NCBI GenBank assembly: GCA_021805985.1
Contig: JAJZDN010000001.1
Coordinates: 92,931-156,930 of the forward strand
Reading direction: 5' to 3'
From: Planctomycetota bacterium
GTDB lineage: Bacteria > Planctomycetota > Phycisphaerae > WQYP01
Length of the DNA: 64,000 nucleotides
Under the pieces are notes generated by a model. The model was not told the origin of the DNA and did not search any database. It worked only from the letters and a program-made list of their open reading frames with translations. Below are positions 27,447 through 36,432 of the stretch, in pieces. Position 1 is the first letter of the stretch, and every line of letters starts with the position of its first letter. The position numbers and the translations under genes are program-made.

Positions 27447-27991
27447 TGATTCTCCATTGGGCCAGTGCCGTATATACCACGGACAGTGGTCGCTTGATCT
27501 ACGGTCCGATACGCCAGGAACTTCAACGAACATCTCGTTACGTGCCTGCGCATAAGACCTTGCTATGTAAATAGTAACACAATATCGCTGAACTGGAAAT
27601 TTGGGACCAGATGCCGCTATGCTCTTGCTTGACGAATATAGGCAGTGCCTTGACGTAAAACCGATGATTGCCAAAGGCGTGGTTTCTGTTACAACAAGAG
27701 TCTCGTGGTTTGCAGGCGACCCCGCAGGGCAGTAAAACTCGGCCTTCAGGGACTTGTTGCCGCAGGCCCACGCGGGTTTCCATGTTGTGCCGGTAATTCG
27801 AGAGTTGCATCGCACTTTCAGGGGATTGTTAATGAAACGCACGATTTTGCCAGTCATCGGGCCGGCTCGACACTCAATAAATGTAAACCGGTCACATTAA
27901 GCATGGCGGAGAGTTTGCGGAAGACTGATGGAATTTTTGCCGCTAAAGAAACCAGCTACTTGGGCATGTATTTAACATTCAAGGAGTCAGG
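27447..27991 (+). other. Intergenic region, 545 bp
   Basis: This divergent spacer lies between purB and the FucP-type transporter. I see no coding frame with a ribosome binding site, no strong hairpin and no convincing promoter. It must hold both promoters. AAGGAGTCAGG lies just before the transporter start. Confidence 0.5.
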
Positions 27992-29341
27992 ATGAAAAGG
28001 TTAACGAGTATGTTCCGCACGTCGGATGGGGCTAACTACTGGCTTACGTTTGCGCTGGTGACCAGCCTTTTCCTCTTGTGGGGGCTGTTCAGCGGGATGA
28101 TCGATGTGCTCAACAAACACTTTCAGGATTCGTTGCATGTTACCAAGGCTCAGTCCGCGCTGGTACAGGGATCCTGGTATGGGGCCTATTTTCTTTTAGC
28201 CCTGCCAGGCGGTTGGGTAGCAAGAAAGCTTGGATATCGGGGCGGTATTCTCGCCGGTTTGATTCTGGCACTGGTGGGTTCGCTTTTATTTATTCCGGCC
28301 GTGCGGCTTCATGCGTCAGAAGTGACCACGTTCGCGGCATTTCTGGGCGCTTTGTTTGTGGTAGGTGCCGGAATGACCTTTCTGGAAACCGTGGCTAATC
28401 CGTACACCACCGTGCTGGGGCCGGTGGAATCGGCAGTTTCCCGAATCAACCTGGCCCAGAGCTGTAACGCGATTGGCTGGATGCTTGGGCCTATTGTCAT
28501 CAGCTACTTTATTATGTCCAAAACTGCCGTTGCCAATACCAGCAACAGTGCCATCTATGTACCGTATCTGATCTTGGCTGGTTTGGTTGCTATTTTGATT
28601 GTGGCATTTATTGTTTCGCCGGTTCCCGACCTGCATGCACCGCAGGAAGAGCAAGCCTTAACGCGGAAAATACAGTACACACGTCCATTGATGAAGGAAA
28701 AACATTTTGTACTGGCGGTGGCGACGCAATTCTTTTACGTGGCCGGGCAAACGGGGATATTTAGTTTCTTTATCAATTATGTGAAAGATGATCGATATTC
28801 GCCCGCGTTGCCGCTATGGCTGGCATCGCGGCTGCCGGCTGCGATGAAGTTTTCCCATGCCAATCAGTGGCACATCACCGAATACGGAGCGAGCATTATG
28901 TTATCCGTGGCCTTTGGCTGCTTTTTGGCGGGACGCATTTCCGGCAGTGCAATTCTGCGATTTGCCAAGGCGCATATTACCTTAGGCGTCTATGCGGCAA
29001 TTAACGTGGTAATGATGTTGCTGGTATATCTGAATCTGGGCTGGATATCTATTATTGCTTTGATGCTCAGTTATTTTTTCATGTCCATTATGTATCCAAC
29101 GATTTTCGCGTTGGGTATCCGCGGTTTGGGTGAAAAAACGAAACTCGCGGCCTCCTGGATTGTCATGTCCATTGTAGGCGGCGCGATTATGCCGCTGTTT
29201 ATGGGGTGGTTGGCGGATCAATATTCAATGCGGGTCGGATTTCTGATGCCACTGGGATGTTTTGTATTTATCATGTTCTACGGATTCTTCTGGCAGCGGT
29301 TTTTCCGGCAGGACATGGAGCCTGAGACAATCTGGAACTAA
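27992..29341 (+). CDS. Sugar:H+ symporter, FucP/FHS family (MFS)
   Basis: The 449-residue protein has about 12 hydrophobic helices. The N-terminus TFALVTSLFLLWGLFSGMIDVLNKHFQ is the fingerprint of FucP-like transporters, which carry fucose, galactose or glucose. WVARKLGYRGG is the MFS loop 2-3 motif, and GAGMTFLETVANPYTTVLGP matches FHS members. It lies alone between purB and the regulator, facing the latter tail-to-tail. The sugar cannot be told from the sequence. Confidence 0.87.
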   Translation: MKRLTSMFRTSDGANYWLTFALVTSLFLLWGLFSGMIDVLNKHFQDSLHVTKAQSALVQGSWYGAYFLLALPGGWVARKLGYRGGILAGLILALVGSLLFIPAVRLHASEVTTFAAFLGALFVVGAGMTFLETVANPYTTVLGPVESAVSRINLAQSCNAIGWMLGPIVISYFIMSKTAVANTSNSAIYVPYLILAGLVAILIVAFIVSPVPDLHAPQEEQALTRKIQYTRPLMKEKHFVLAVATQFFYVAGQTGIFSFFINYVKDDRYSPALPLWLASRLPAAMKFSHANQWHITEYGASIMLSVAFGCFLAGRISGSAILRFAKAHITLGVYAAINVVMMLLVYLNLGWISIIALMLSYFFMSIMYPTIFALGIRGLGEKTKLAASWIVMSIVGGAIMPLFMGWLADQYSMRVGFLMPLGCFVFIMFYGFFWQRFFRQDMEPETIWN

Positions 29342-29392
29342 TCATTTCGAGGGCCTTCATGCACCGCTAAAGCAAGACCAAGCCGGAGGCAT

Positions 29393-30829
29393 TCATATTG
29401 CGGGAGCCTCTTCGCGCTGGGCGAGTTTGCGTTGCAAGGTGCGCACCGAGATTCCGATGGCATGGGCGGCTTTTGTCCGGTTATTGGAAAAACGCACCAT
29501 TGCGGCGTCAATGACCTGCTGTTCAAGTTGCGCCAGCGTCAGGGGCGGACCGGCCATCCCGATCGGCGCAACGGCGTTGGCGCAGCCAGCAGGGTGCGTG
29601 GCATTAACCCGATCCGGGGCCACCGGCAGCCCACACTCTGCGATAGGGGTCACGATGTGAGGCGGCAGATCACTTAAAGCAAGGGTGGTTCTGGATTTAT
29701 CAGAAAGCACCATGGCCCGCTCGATGACATTGAGAAGTTCACGCACATTGCCAGGCCAATTATAACGTTCCAATGCTTCCAACGCTGGCGCACTGACCGA
29801 GCTTACATTGCAGTCATTTTGCAGGTTCACGCGTTCGATAAAACCGCGCACCAGCAATGGGATATCTTCCACACGCTCGCGTAGCGGCGGCATGCGAATG
29901 GTGATGATGTTGAGACGATAGTACAAATCTTCACGGAATTGGCCTTTGGCCACCATGGCTGGCAAATCCCGGCTTGTGGCTGCCACCACGCGCGTATCGA
30001 CTTTAATGTCGCGATGGCCGCCCAGCGGGGTCACAATGCGGTTTTCCAGAACCCGCAGCAGCTTGGCCTGCAGCGGCAGGGAACAATCACCAATTTCATC
30101 AATAAATAAGGTGCCTCCCTTGGCGGCTTCGAATCGGCCCACACGCGTACCAACGGCTCCCGTAAAGGCACCTTTTTCATAGCCAAATAATTCACTTTCT
30201 ATCAGGGATTCAGGCATAGCTGCGCAGTTCAGGGCAATAAACGGGCCTGCACTACGGGGAGAATTTCGGTGAATGGCCTGGGCTGCAAGGTCTTTACCGG
30301 TTCCGGATTCTCCCAGAATCAGAACGGTGCTGAAGGCCTGACTGGAGCGGGCGATCAAACGAAAAACATTTTTCATGGCCGGCGAGTGGCCTAACATCCC
30401 ATTCTTGGAGCCATCCAATTCCGGTTCGTTGCTGATTTCCTGTTTGGTGTTCTTCTGGCAGGCTTCCACCAATCCCATGAGCCTGGTGAGCATGAGTTTG
30501 GCATCCATGAGATTATCCAAGCTGTGATGCGCGCCAGCGCTGATGGATTTAACCATGTCGTCCACAGATTGCATTCCATGAACCAGAGGCAAGGGCGTGT
30601 CAGGAAAATAAGTCTTCCAGTGGGCGACAAGATCGATGCGTGCAATGTCACCGGGAATCATGTGCGCGATCACGCAGTCGATTCCCTCTTCAACAAAACG
30701 CAAAGCTCTTTCGGCAGAGTCCGCCAATTTGACGTTATACCCCGCTTGGGTAAGCAGGCCCTCGAGCGTGGCTCGCTGGGTGGGATTATCTTCAATAACA
30801 AGAATTTCATATTCGTCCGTGGTCTTCAT
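29393..30829 (-). CDS. Sigma-54 activator (NtrC family) with a degenerate receiver domain
   Basis: The 478-residue protein starts at ATG 30829 (GGAGC 9 nt upstream). Residues about 7-125 form a receiver-like domain that keeps the acidic pair Glu13-Asp14. It has Ala55 where the phospho-Asp should be (CVIAHMIPG) and lacks the usual Thr/Ser and Lys. The AAA+ domain is intact: Walker A GESGTGKD, the sigma-54 contact motif GAFTGA and the Walker B region GTLFIDEIGD. A Fis-type HTH ends it (NNRTKAAHAIGISVRTLQRKL). It probably activates sigma-54 promoters without phosphorylation. It lies just downstream of a PEP-CTERM-like gene on the same strand. Confidence 0.9.
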   Translation of the reverse strand: MKTTDEYEILVIEDNPTQRATLEGLLTQAGYNVKLADSAERALRFVEEGIDCVIAHMIPGDIARIDLVAHWKTYFPDTPLPLVHGMQSVDDMVKSISAGAHHSLDNLMDAKLMLTRLMGLVEACQKNTKQEISNEPELDGSKNGMLGHSPAMKNVFRLIARSSQAFSTVLILGESGTGKDLAAQAIHRNSPRSAGPFIALNCAAMPESLIESELFGYEKGAFTGAVGTRVGRFEAAKGGTLFIDEIGDCSLPLQAKLLRVLENRIVTPLGGHRDIKVDTRVVAATSRDLPAMVAKGQFREDLYYRLNIITIRMPPLRERVEDIPLLVRGFIERVNLQNDCNVSSVSAPALEALERYNWPGNVRELLNVIERAMVLSDKSRTTLALSDLPPHIVTPIAECGLPVAPDRVNATHPAGCANAVAPIGMAGPPLTLAQLEQQVIDAAMVRFSNNRTKAAHAIGISVRTLQRKLAQREEAPAI

Positions 30830-30962
30830 ATCTTTGGTGCTCCAGAATGTGCGGCGCGGAATATAGAAATTGGCGACCGGTTCTTGGACACAATAAGCTT
30901 GCCACCTCGTTCCATCTTGACCAGAGAATGACATGATTCTATAACCGGTGCGCCGATAAAGC

Positions 30963-31002
30963 AAAAAAGCCGGAAATATCATTTTGCAAGGATATTTCCG
31001 GC
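30963..31002 (-). terminator. Rho-independent terminator of the PEP-CTERM-like gene
   Basis: A perfect 12-bp stem (GCCGGAAATATC / GATATTTCCGGC, arms 30969-30980 and 30991-31002) with a 10-nt loop is followed, on the minus strand, by six T. It sits 57 bp past the stop. Confidence 0.9.
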
Positions 31003-31058
31003 TAATTAAAGTCACATCATGGCTTCATCCGAATGAACTTACTTGGTCGTGAGCTCGT

Positions 31059-31727
31059 TTAGAGGGCTCTGCGACGAAACTTCAGGCCCCCAACCACGCC
31101 CATACCGGTTAAGGTCAGAAGCGTTGGCCAAAAAGCCGCCGGAAGCGGAGCGGCACCTGTCGCTACTACTCCCAGCCCCGGAACGTCAACCTGCTTCTGC
31201 GTGAGATCCTGCTGACCATTGGGTGCACTGGATGTCACATTGGTTGCGGCCTGAGTCTCGTAATTAAGCCCGGGGCCAGATACCCTGTGGGAAGTGGTAG
31301 AAACCACGGTGATATAACCCAAGGCTTCCAATCCGTTAGCGGCGGTATAGGTTGTTCCAGTATAAAACCACTTATAGGTGCCGCCATCGGCGGTGGTATC
31401 GCTGGCACTGCCAAACGATCCCCTTACCCCGGAGTTGGTGATCGTTAACCTGGGGGTCGAAACCAGGGAGGAAGCGGGCCCATTTAACTGGAGGCTGACA
31501 AAGGCCTGATTGGTTGATCCTGTGCCCAGCAAGGTTGTTCCTGCCGCACCAAACATAAGATAATAGGTAAAATCATATGTTCCGGCGACGGAACCACTGG
31601 TGGCCACGGGACTGGCAGAAGTCAGGACGATTTCCGCTTGCGCTGTCTGGGCGGAAGTGGAGATCATTCCGGCGCATGCCAAAGCCGCCGTAAGAGCGAG
31701 GCTGATTTTTGTAAACGTATTCTTCAT
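31059..31727 (-). CDS. Exported protein with VPLPA/PEP-CTERM-like sorting signal
   Basis: The 222-residue protein starts at ATG 31727 (AAAGGA about 11 nt upstream). The signal peptide covers about 1-28 (ISLALTAALACAGMISTSAQTAQA). The body is a Ser/Thr/Gly-rich beta domain. The C-terminus has the tripartite exosortase signal: APLPAAFWP, a hydrophobic helix (TLLTLTGMGVVGGL) and KFRRRAL. It is therefore likely processed at the membrane by an exosortase, which is not in the window. Its own terminator follows. The NtrC-type regulator next door suggests sigma-54 control, as known for PEP-CTERM genes elsewhere. Confidence 0.8.
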   Translation of the reverse strand: MKNTFTKISLALTAALACAGMISTSAQTAQAEIVLTSASPVATSGSVAGTYDFTYYLMFGAAGTTLLGTGSTNQAFVSLQLNGPASSLVSTPRLTITNSGVRGSFGSASDTTADGGTYKWFYTGTTYTAANGLEALGYITVVSTTSHRVSGPGLNYETQAATNVTSSAPNGQQDLTQKQVDVPGLGVVATGAAPLPAAFWPTLLTLTGMGVVGGLKFRRRAL

Positions 31728-32185
31728 GGTAACACTGTCCTTTTCCAAGTATTTTGGGATTGCCAACGTGCTTTAAGCGTTGCGCAATGAGCCAAAAACT
31801 AAACCAAGCCGGAGTTTAATGGCCGCATAATTGGAACCAACCAATTAGAAAATACGGTCAGAATTCCGACAACATTCAATCAACATTCAAACCATTGCTT
31901 AAACGGTGGTGCACCACCTTCAGACAAGTATTGAACGTTGAAGAGAGCAAATTCCTTTAAGAGCGTCCCCACTACTTAAAGTGTTGCTGCGCGTAGCGCC
32001 GACAACTTCATTAAGCCCATGTATAACAGTAGGCCTCACATCAGTTGAAGTCAAATAATTAAATCAAATAAATAAACCATCAAGGTCGTTTTCTATATGC
32101 GGAAAACTCTATCCACTTTTCGGCATTTTCACTAAGACAAAACGTCACATAACCGATGCTTCAACTTAGGGAAAGTCTTGCCTTT
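31728..32185 (-). other. AT-rich upstream region of the PEP-CTERM-like gene
   Basis: This 458-bp gene-free stretch is clearly more AT-rich than its surroundings. A weak -24/-12 resemblance (minus strand, TTGGTTCCAATTATGCG at 31822-31838) keeps the GG-N10-GC core of sigma-54 promoters. No coding frame is supported. Confidence 0.4.
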
Positions 32186-33508
32186 TCATGTCTTGGAATT
32201 AGCAGCTTCAGCAGGATCATCCTCTTTGAGTTCCGTGTGGGCGCTGGAGTTCATATCCAGTTTTACCACGTCATAGTGAAAAAATAATGCCACCGTCCAG
32301 TCGATGATCACCCGTAATCGCCGCGACCAGTGCGGCATCTGCGTGAGATAATAGGTGCGCCACACCCACCATGCGGCAAAGCCGCGCACTTGAACCTTCA
32401 TCACGCGACCAATACCGTCATAATGTCCTAAGGCCGCCAGTGTACCCAGACTCTTGTAAACAAACGGGGCCAATGCCTCATTGCGCCCTTTGCGACAGAT
32501 GTTGGCAGCTAACACCCGCGCTTCGCGTAAGGCGTGTTGTGCCAACTGGGGGTATGGCTTGCCTTCAGGATCTGGTATCCAGGCACAATCCCCGATTGCC
32601 CATATCTCGGGCCGCTGCTGGCACTGCATCGTAGGCTGCACAACAATGCGGCCATGCTGCTTGGGAATGGGAAGATCGGCCAGCAACGGGTGCGATCCCA
32701 GCCCGGCGCACAACAGCGTAAGGTTGGCGGGAATAAAGGTTTTATCCTTGAGCGTAACACCCTGGGGACTAATTTCCGCCACCGGTGTATTTATGCGGAT
32801 TTCCACACGTCGCTTTTCCAAAACGGTTTTAGCAAACGCGGCTTGCCCGTCGGGCATTTCCTTTAGAAATGTCGCACCAGCCTCACACATCAGCACTTTG
32901 ATTTCCTCATAACGAATATGCTGATATGTACCGCAAATGTTGCTAAGGAATTCTGTTAATTCCCCCACCAGTTCCACGCCCACCAGGCCGGCACCTATGA
33001 TCACTATGGTGAGAAGCTGTTTTTTGCGGGCCGGATCGCTTTCCACATCGGCCTGTTCAAACGCATCAATAATCCGATTGCGCAGCGCAATAGCGTCAGC
33101 GAGCGTCTTAAAGGCCATGGCGTGTTCCGAGCCGGGAATAATTGCACGGTTGGTTATCCCGCCAACCGCCAATACCAATTGGTCATATTCCACATGATAG
33201 CGGTGACCGCCAGGCTGATGAATGGCGTCGATATGATGTGATTCAACATCTATATGCGTTACGTCCGCCATAATAAATCGGGTGCGATTCAGAAGCTGAC
33301 GTACCGGGCACACGACATGCCGCGGATCCAATACCCCCGAACCCGCCTCAAATAACAGCGGTGTTATTAACAGATAATTATCCCGGCTAATCAAGGTAAT
33401 GTCTGTATCTTCCGCAGATGCAGTGGCTTTTTCCAATGCTGCGGCGGTGTAAACGCCGCCAAAGCCTCCCCCCACGATGACCACCCGATTTTTATGAGCT
33501 GCACTCAT
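32186..33508 (-). CDS. Type II NADH dehydrogenase-like FAD oxidoreductase
   Basis: The 440-residue flavoprotein has two dinucleotide-binding motifs: VVIVGGGFGGVYTAAAL (FAD, residues about 8-24) and IVIIGAGLVGVELVGEL (NADH, about 165-181). The block EIWAIGDCAWIPD is the FAD-ribityl signature. NDH-2 enzymes pass electrons from NADH to membrane quinones. The C-terminal amphipathic stretch (RTYYLTQMPHWSRRLRVIIDW) would be the membrane anchor. Its ATG overlaps the stop of the GMC oxidoreductase by 4 bp, so it is the last gene of a four-gene operon. Confidence 0.85.
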   Translation of the reverse strand: MSAAHKNRVVIVGGGFGGVYTAAALEKATASAEDTDITLISRDNYLLITPLLFEAGSGVLDPRHVVCPVRQLLNRTRFIMADVTHIDVESHHIDAIHQPGGHRYHVEYDQLVLAVGGITNRAIIPGSEHAMAFKTLADAIALRNRIIDAFEQADVESDPARKKQLLTIVIIGAGLVGVELVGELTEFLSNICGTYQHIRYEEIKVLMCEAGATFLKEMPDGQAAFAKTVLEKRRVEIRINTPVAEISPQGVTLKDKTFIPANLTLLCAGLGSHPLLADLPIPKQHGRIVVQPTMQCQQRPEIWAIGDCAWIPDPEGKPYPQLAQHALREARVLAANICRKGRNEALAPFVYKSLGTLAALGHYDGIGRVMKVQVRGFAAWWVWRTYYLTQMPHWSRRLRVIIDWTVALFFHYDVVKLDMNSSAHTELKEDDPAEAANSKT

Positions 33509-35052
33509 CGCAGGCGCTCCTTCAGATGTTCGCCCACGCGCAGGGCATTGGCCATGGCGGTCAGGGAGGGATTCACTGCCCCGATACTGGGAAAAAAGCT
33601 GGTATCCACGACATATAAATTATCCAGCTCATGGGCTTTGCAATGAATGTCCAACACACTGCAGGCGGCGTCAGTGCCAAAGCGGATCGTGCCGGATTGA
33701 TGAGCCACGCCGGCAATTGGAATACTTTTACTCATGTACAGATGATTAGGAATCAGATGGGGAGATAGCGCGGCGTGGCCCAGCAGAATTTTCAGTTTGG
33801 CGCGCAGTCGGTGGGTAGCCTCCTGATTGTTAAAAGTGTAACTAAGCTGAATACCACCCTCTTTGTTAAGCGTCACCCGATTGTCAGGCATGGGCAGGTC
33901 TTCGGTGGTAAGCCAGAAATCTACGGAGTGGGTAGCCATCTCCGTGAGTATGAAACCGGGGGCGAAGGTTCCGGCATCATCGCGGAACATAGGTCCGCGG
34001 GTTTTGCCGATCATTTGGATGTTACCAAGCGGGAAATCAAAGTCGTCGGCTTTGAAATAAAAATCATTGCAGGAAAGTGTCTTTTGAAAAATCGTGTCAT
34101 TGGGTCGCCGTGAAAGCGCCACGACCGCATCAGAGTTATGAAACATAAAATTCCGCCCGACCTGATCAGATCCATTGGCCAAGCCATGCGGATGCTGATC
34201 ATTGGCGGAGAGCAGCAATATGCGCGCCGAATTGGATGCACCCGCAGACAATACTACAATACTGGCGGAAAATGCTATTTTTTCACCCTGATGATCCACG
34301 AGAACACGCGTAACCTCTCGGCCGCTGGGACTGGTTTCAAGTTTGTAAACCGACGCATCGGTAAGCAAGGTGACATTGGGATGTTTCAGAGCCGGACGAA
34401 TGCAAATATTTTCCGCATCGCATTTGGCCAATACCATGCATGGAAATCCATCGCAGCTATTACAGCGAATGCACTTGCCGTTGTGCATCTGGGATTCATT
34501 AAGCATAACGGCGGTGGGCGCGTGAAAGGGGTGATATCCTTCCCGCTTCCAGGCATCGGAAATACCTTCGATAACCGGCTCGTGACTTATGGGCGGAAAA
34601 TCATAAGGTCCGGAGGATGGTCCTTCTGTCGGGTCTTCTCCGCGCAGGCCATGGACCTGATAGAGTTGTTCCGCGCGAAGGTAATAGGGTTCAAAGTCCT
34701 GGAAGGAAATGGGCCAGGCGGGAGAAATCCCGCCATGATGCTGAATCTCACCAAAATCGGCCGGCCGCAGACGAAACAGGGCGGCTCCGAACATTTTGGT
34801 CGCCCCGCCTACAAAGTAATGGACACCTGGTTGAAACGGCTTGTCGTCTTTGTCATGCCAGATATCTTTGGAAACATATCGGTTATCGACAAAGACCTTC
34901 TGGGCGTCCCAATTATCCACTTCGCGTGGTAACCACCCGCCACGCTCCAGAATCAGGATGCGCTTTCCCGTGGAGGCCAGGTGATGCGCCAGCGTGCCCC
35001 CGCCGGCACCAGAGCCGATGATAATCATGTCGTAATCTTGATGTGCGTTCAT
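33505..35052 (-). CDS. GMC-family oxidoreductase (FAD-dependent alcohol/sugar dehydrogenase)
   Basis: The 515-residue protein carries the N-terminal FAD motif IIGSGAGGGTLAHHLAS and ILILERGG. The GMC substrate domain has YFVGGATKMFGAALFRLRP, and the C-terminal part has GVAHQSGTIRFG (catalytic His) and GAVNPSLTAMANALR (catalytic Asn). GMC members oxidise sugars or alcohols. A Cys cluster (CIRCNSCDGFPC) mid-protein is shared with a bacterial GMC subgroup. The start follows the GH144 gene by 33 bp, and the end overlaps the NDH-2-like gene. A direct or quinone electron acceptor is plausible. Confidence 0.87.
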   Translation of the reverse strand: MNAHQDYDMIIIGSGAGGGTLAHHLASTGKRILILERGGWLPREVDNWDAQKVFVDNRYVSKDIWHDKDDKPFQPGVHYFVGGATKMFGAALFRLRPADFGEIQHHGGISPAWPISFQDFEPYYLRAEQLYQVHGLRGEDPTEGPSSGPYDFPPISHEPVIEGISDAWKREGYHPFHAPTAVMLNESQMHNGKCIRCNSCDGFPCMVLAKCDAENICIRPALKHPNVTLLTDASVYKLETSPSGREVTRVLVDHQGEKIAFSASIVVLSAGASNSARILLLSANDQHPHGLANGSDQVGRNFMFHNSDAVVALSRRPNDTIFQKTLSCNDFYFKADDFDFPLGNIQMIGKTRGPMFRDDAGTFAPGFILTEMATHSVDFWLTTEDLPMPDNRVTLNKEGGIQLSYTFNNQEATHRLRAKLKILLGHAALSPHLIPNHLYMSKSIPIAGVAHQSGTIRFGTDAACSVLDIHCKAHELDNLYVVDTSFFPSIGAVNPSLTAMANALRVGEHLKERLR

Positions 35053-35085
35053 ATAAGATTGCCCTTTTTTATCAGATCAAAGGAA

Positions 35086-36432
35086 TTATTGCGGAACAGC
35101 GGCGGACCGCAATTTCAAGACCGGATCAGGGGGTGCGTGCCCCAGCCAGCCACCGGTAAATCCGGCTCGGTGCAGGCCCCTTACCAGCGCCGGGCATTGG
35201 CGCATAAGTCGCCATAGTAAACCTGAACGAAAATTTTCAATCATCAGGACAATGGGTCCTTGATTCAGCCCGCAATGCCAGGGCGACTGCCAATACGGAA
35301 ATTTTTTCGTTACGCCAGGAAACGTTGCGTTGAAGGTGGACTTGAACCCATACGTGTTGCCAACGCGGAGGTTTAAAGCGTCAAAATGGTCGATGGCGGG
35401 CAATACAATTTCAGGTGCAAAGGGCAGTGACGCGATGACTCCCCAGGGTGCCAGAGTACCATCATCCGGCCCGTCGGGTATGCCGCGCCCCACGTAACCG
35501 AAGAATTGACACTTTTTGCCGCCCATTTTGCGCGTCAACGGCCCTGGGCCAAGGCAGGCGGTAATACCCCAGCAATTTTCACCATATCCTTTAAAACCCA
35601 GGGGATTTTCAATGGCATATTGGCGTTGCGCGTACGTAGCGCGGCGACTGTTCTCAAAGTAATCAATGCTTTTCGATCGCATGTAACAATCCTGGATGCC
35701 TCGGAAGTCGGTCCAGATATGTGAAAGCTGGTGGGTAAATAAGGGGCCGGAATATACAAACTCAAAATCGTAGACATTTCTCCAAGTATAAGTCGAGGCC
35801 CACGCCGTATAGCTTTCCTGGGGCAGAGAAAAGCTCGGTGCGCCCAAAGCCAGCAGGTATAAGATTAATGCCTCGTCATATCCTTCCCAGCGATAGGGCA
35901 GGAAACCATTTTCCGGGGTCCAACCGAGGGCGACCGTTAAGCCACTATTGGATGCCCATTGCCAGTCTACGCGGTCGTAGAGTTCCTGGGATAAAACGCG
36001 AATTTCCTTCTCTGCCGCCGCGCCTCCGGAAAAATAGGCCCCGGCCACTAGCATGCCGGCGATCAGCAGTGCGGTATCGACGGTTGATAATTCGCATTTC
36101 CCGACGCGTTTTCCGGTGCGCATATCAAGAAAGTGATAATAAAATCCCTTATATCCTGTGGCGTCAACCTCGTTGCCCTGGGCACTTTTTTTGAAAAATC
36201 GCAGGGTGGCCAGCGTTCGCTTAATGGCCTGGCTGCGGGTAATAAAGCCACGTTCAACACCCACCGGATACGCAGAAAGCGCCAAACCAACTGCGGCGAT
36301 ACTGGCGGGTGCCCCTTTTTTTACGGTATCCGCCACCAGCCCATTGAGATCATTAACCTCATGAATAAAATAGCCGAACGTTTGGCGTTGAATTTCTTCA
36401 AGTTTGTCAGTACGTGCTGGGGCCTGCCTCAT
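35086..36432 (-). CDS. Glucoamylase-family protein (GH144-like, (alpha/alpha)6 barrel)
   Basis: The 448-residue protein matches the 'glucoamylase' family that includes GH144 endo-beta-1,2-glucanases. Visible blocks are GFYYHFLDMRTG, ELSTVDTALLIAG, WEGYDEALILYLLALG, HQLSHIWTDFRG and YGENCWGITAC. No signal peptide is present, so it probably acts in the cytoplasm on imported oligosaccharides. Its ATG overlaps the GH39 stop by ATGA. The exact substrate (beta-1,2-glucan or another beta-glucan) is inferred. Confidence 0.82.
   Translation of the reverse strand: MRQAPARTDKLEEIQRQTFGYFIHEVNDLNGLVADTVKKGAPASIAAVGLALSAYPVGVERGFITRSQAIKRTLATLRFFKKSAQGNEVDATGYKGFYYHFLDMRTGKRVGKCELSTVDTALLIAGMLVAGAYFSGGAAAEKEIRVLSQELYDRVDWQWASNSGLTVALGWTPENGFLPYRWEGYDEALILYLLALGAPSFSLPQESYTAWASTYTWRNVYDFEFVYSGPLFTHQLSHIWTDFRGIQDCYMRSKSIDYFENSRRATYAQRQYAIENPLGFKGYGENCWGITACLGPGPLTRKMGGKKCQFFGYVGRGIPDGPDDGTLAPWGVIASLPFAPEIVLPAIDHFDALNLRVGNTYGFKSTFNATFPGVTKKFPYWQSPWHCGLNQGPIVLMIENFRSGLLWRLMRQCPALVRGLHRAGFTGGWLGHAPPDPVLKLRSAAVPQ

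Noticed and set aside
27447..27857. Open extension of purB to 616 residues
   Set aside because: The extra part is unlike any lyase, and GGAGA precedes the ATG at 27446.
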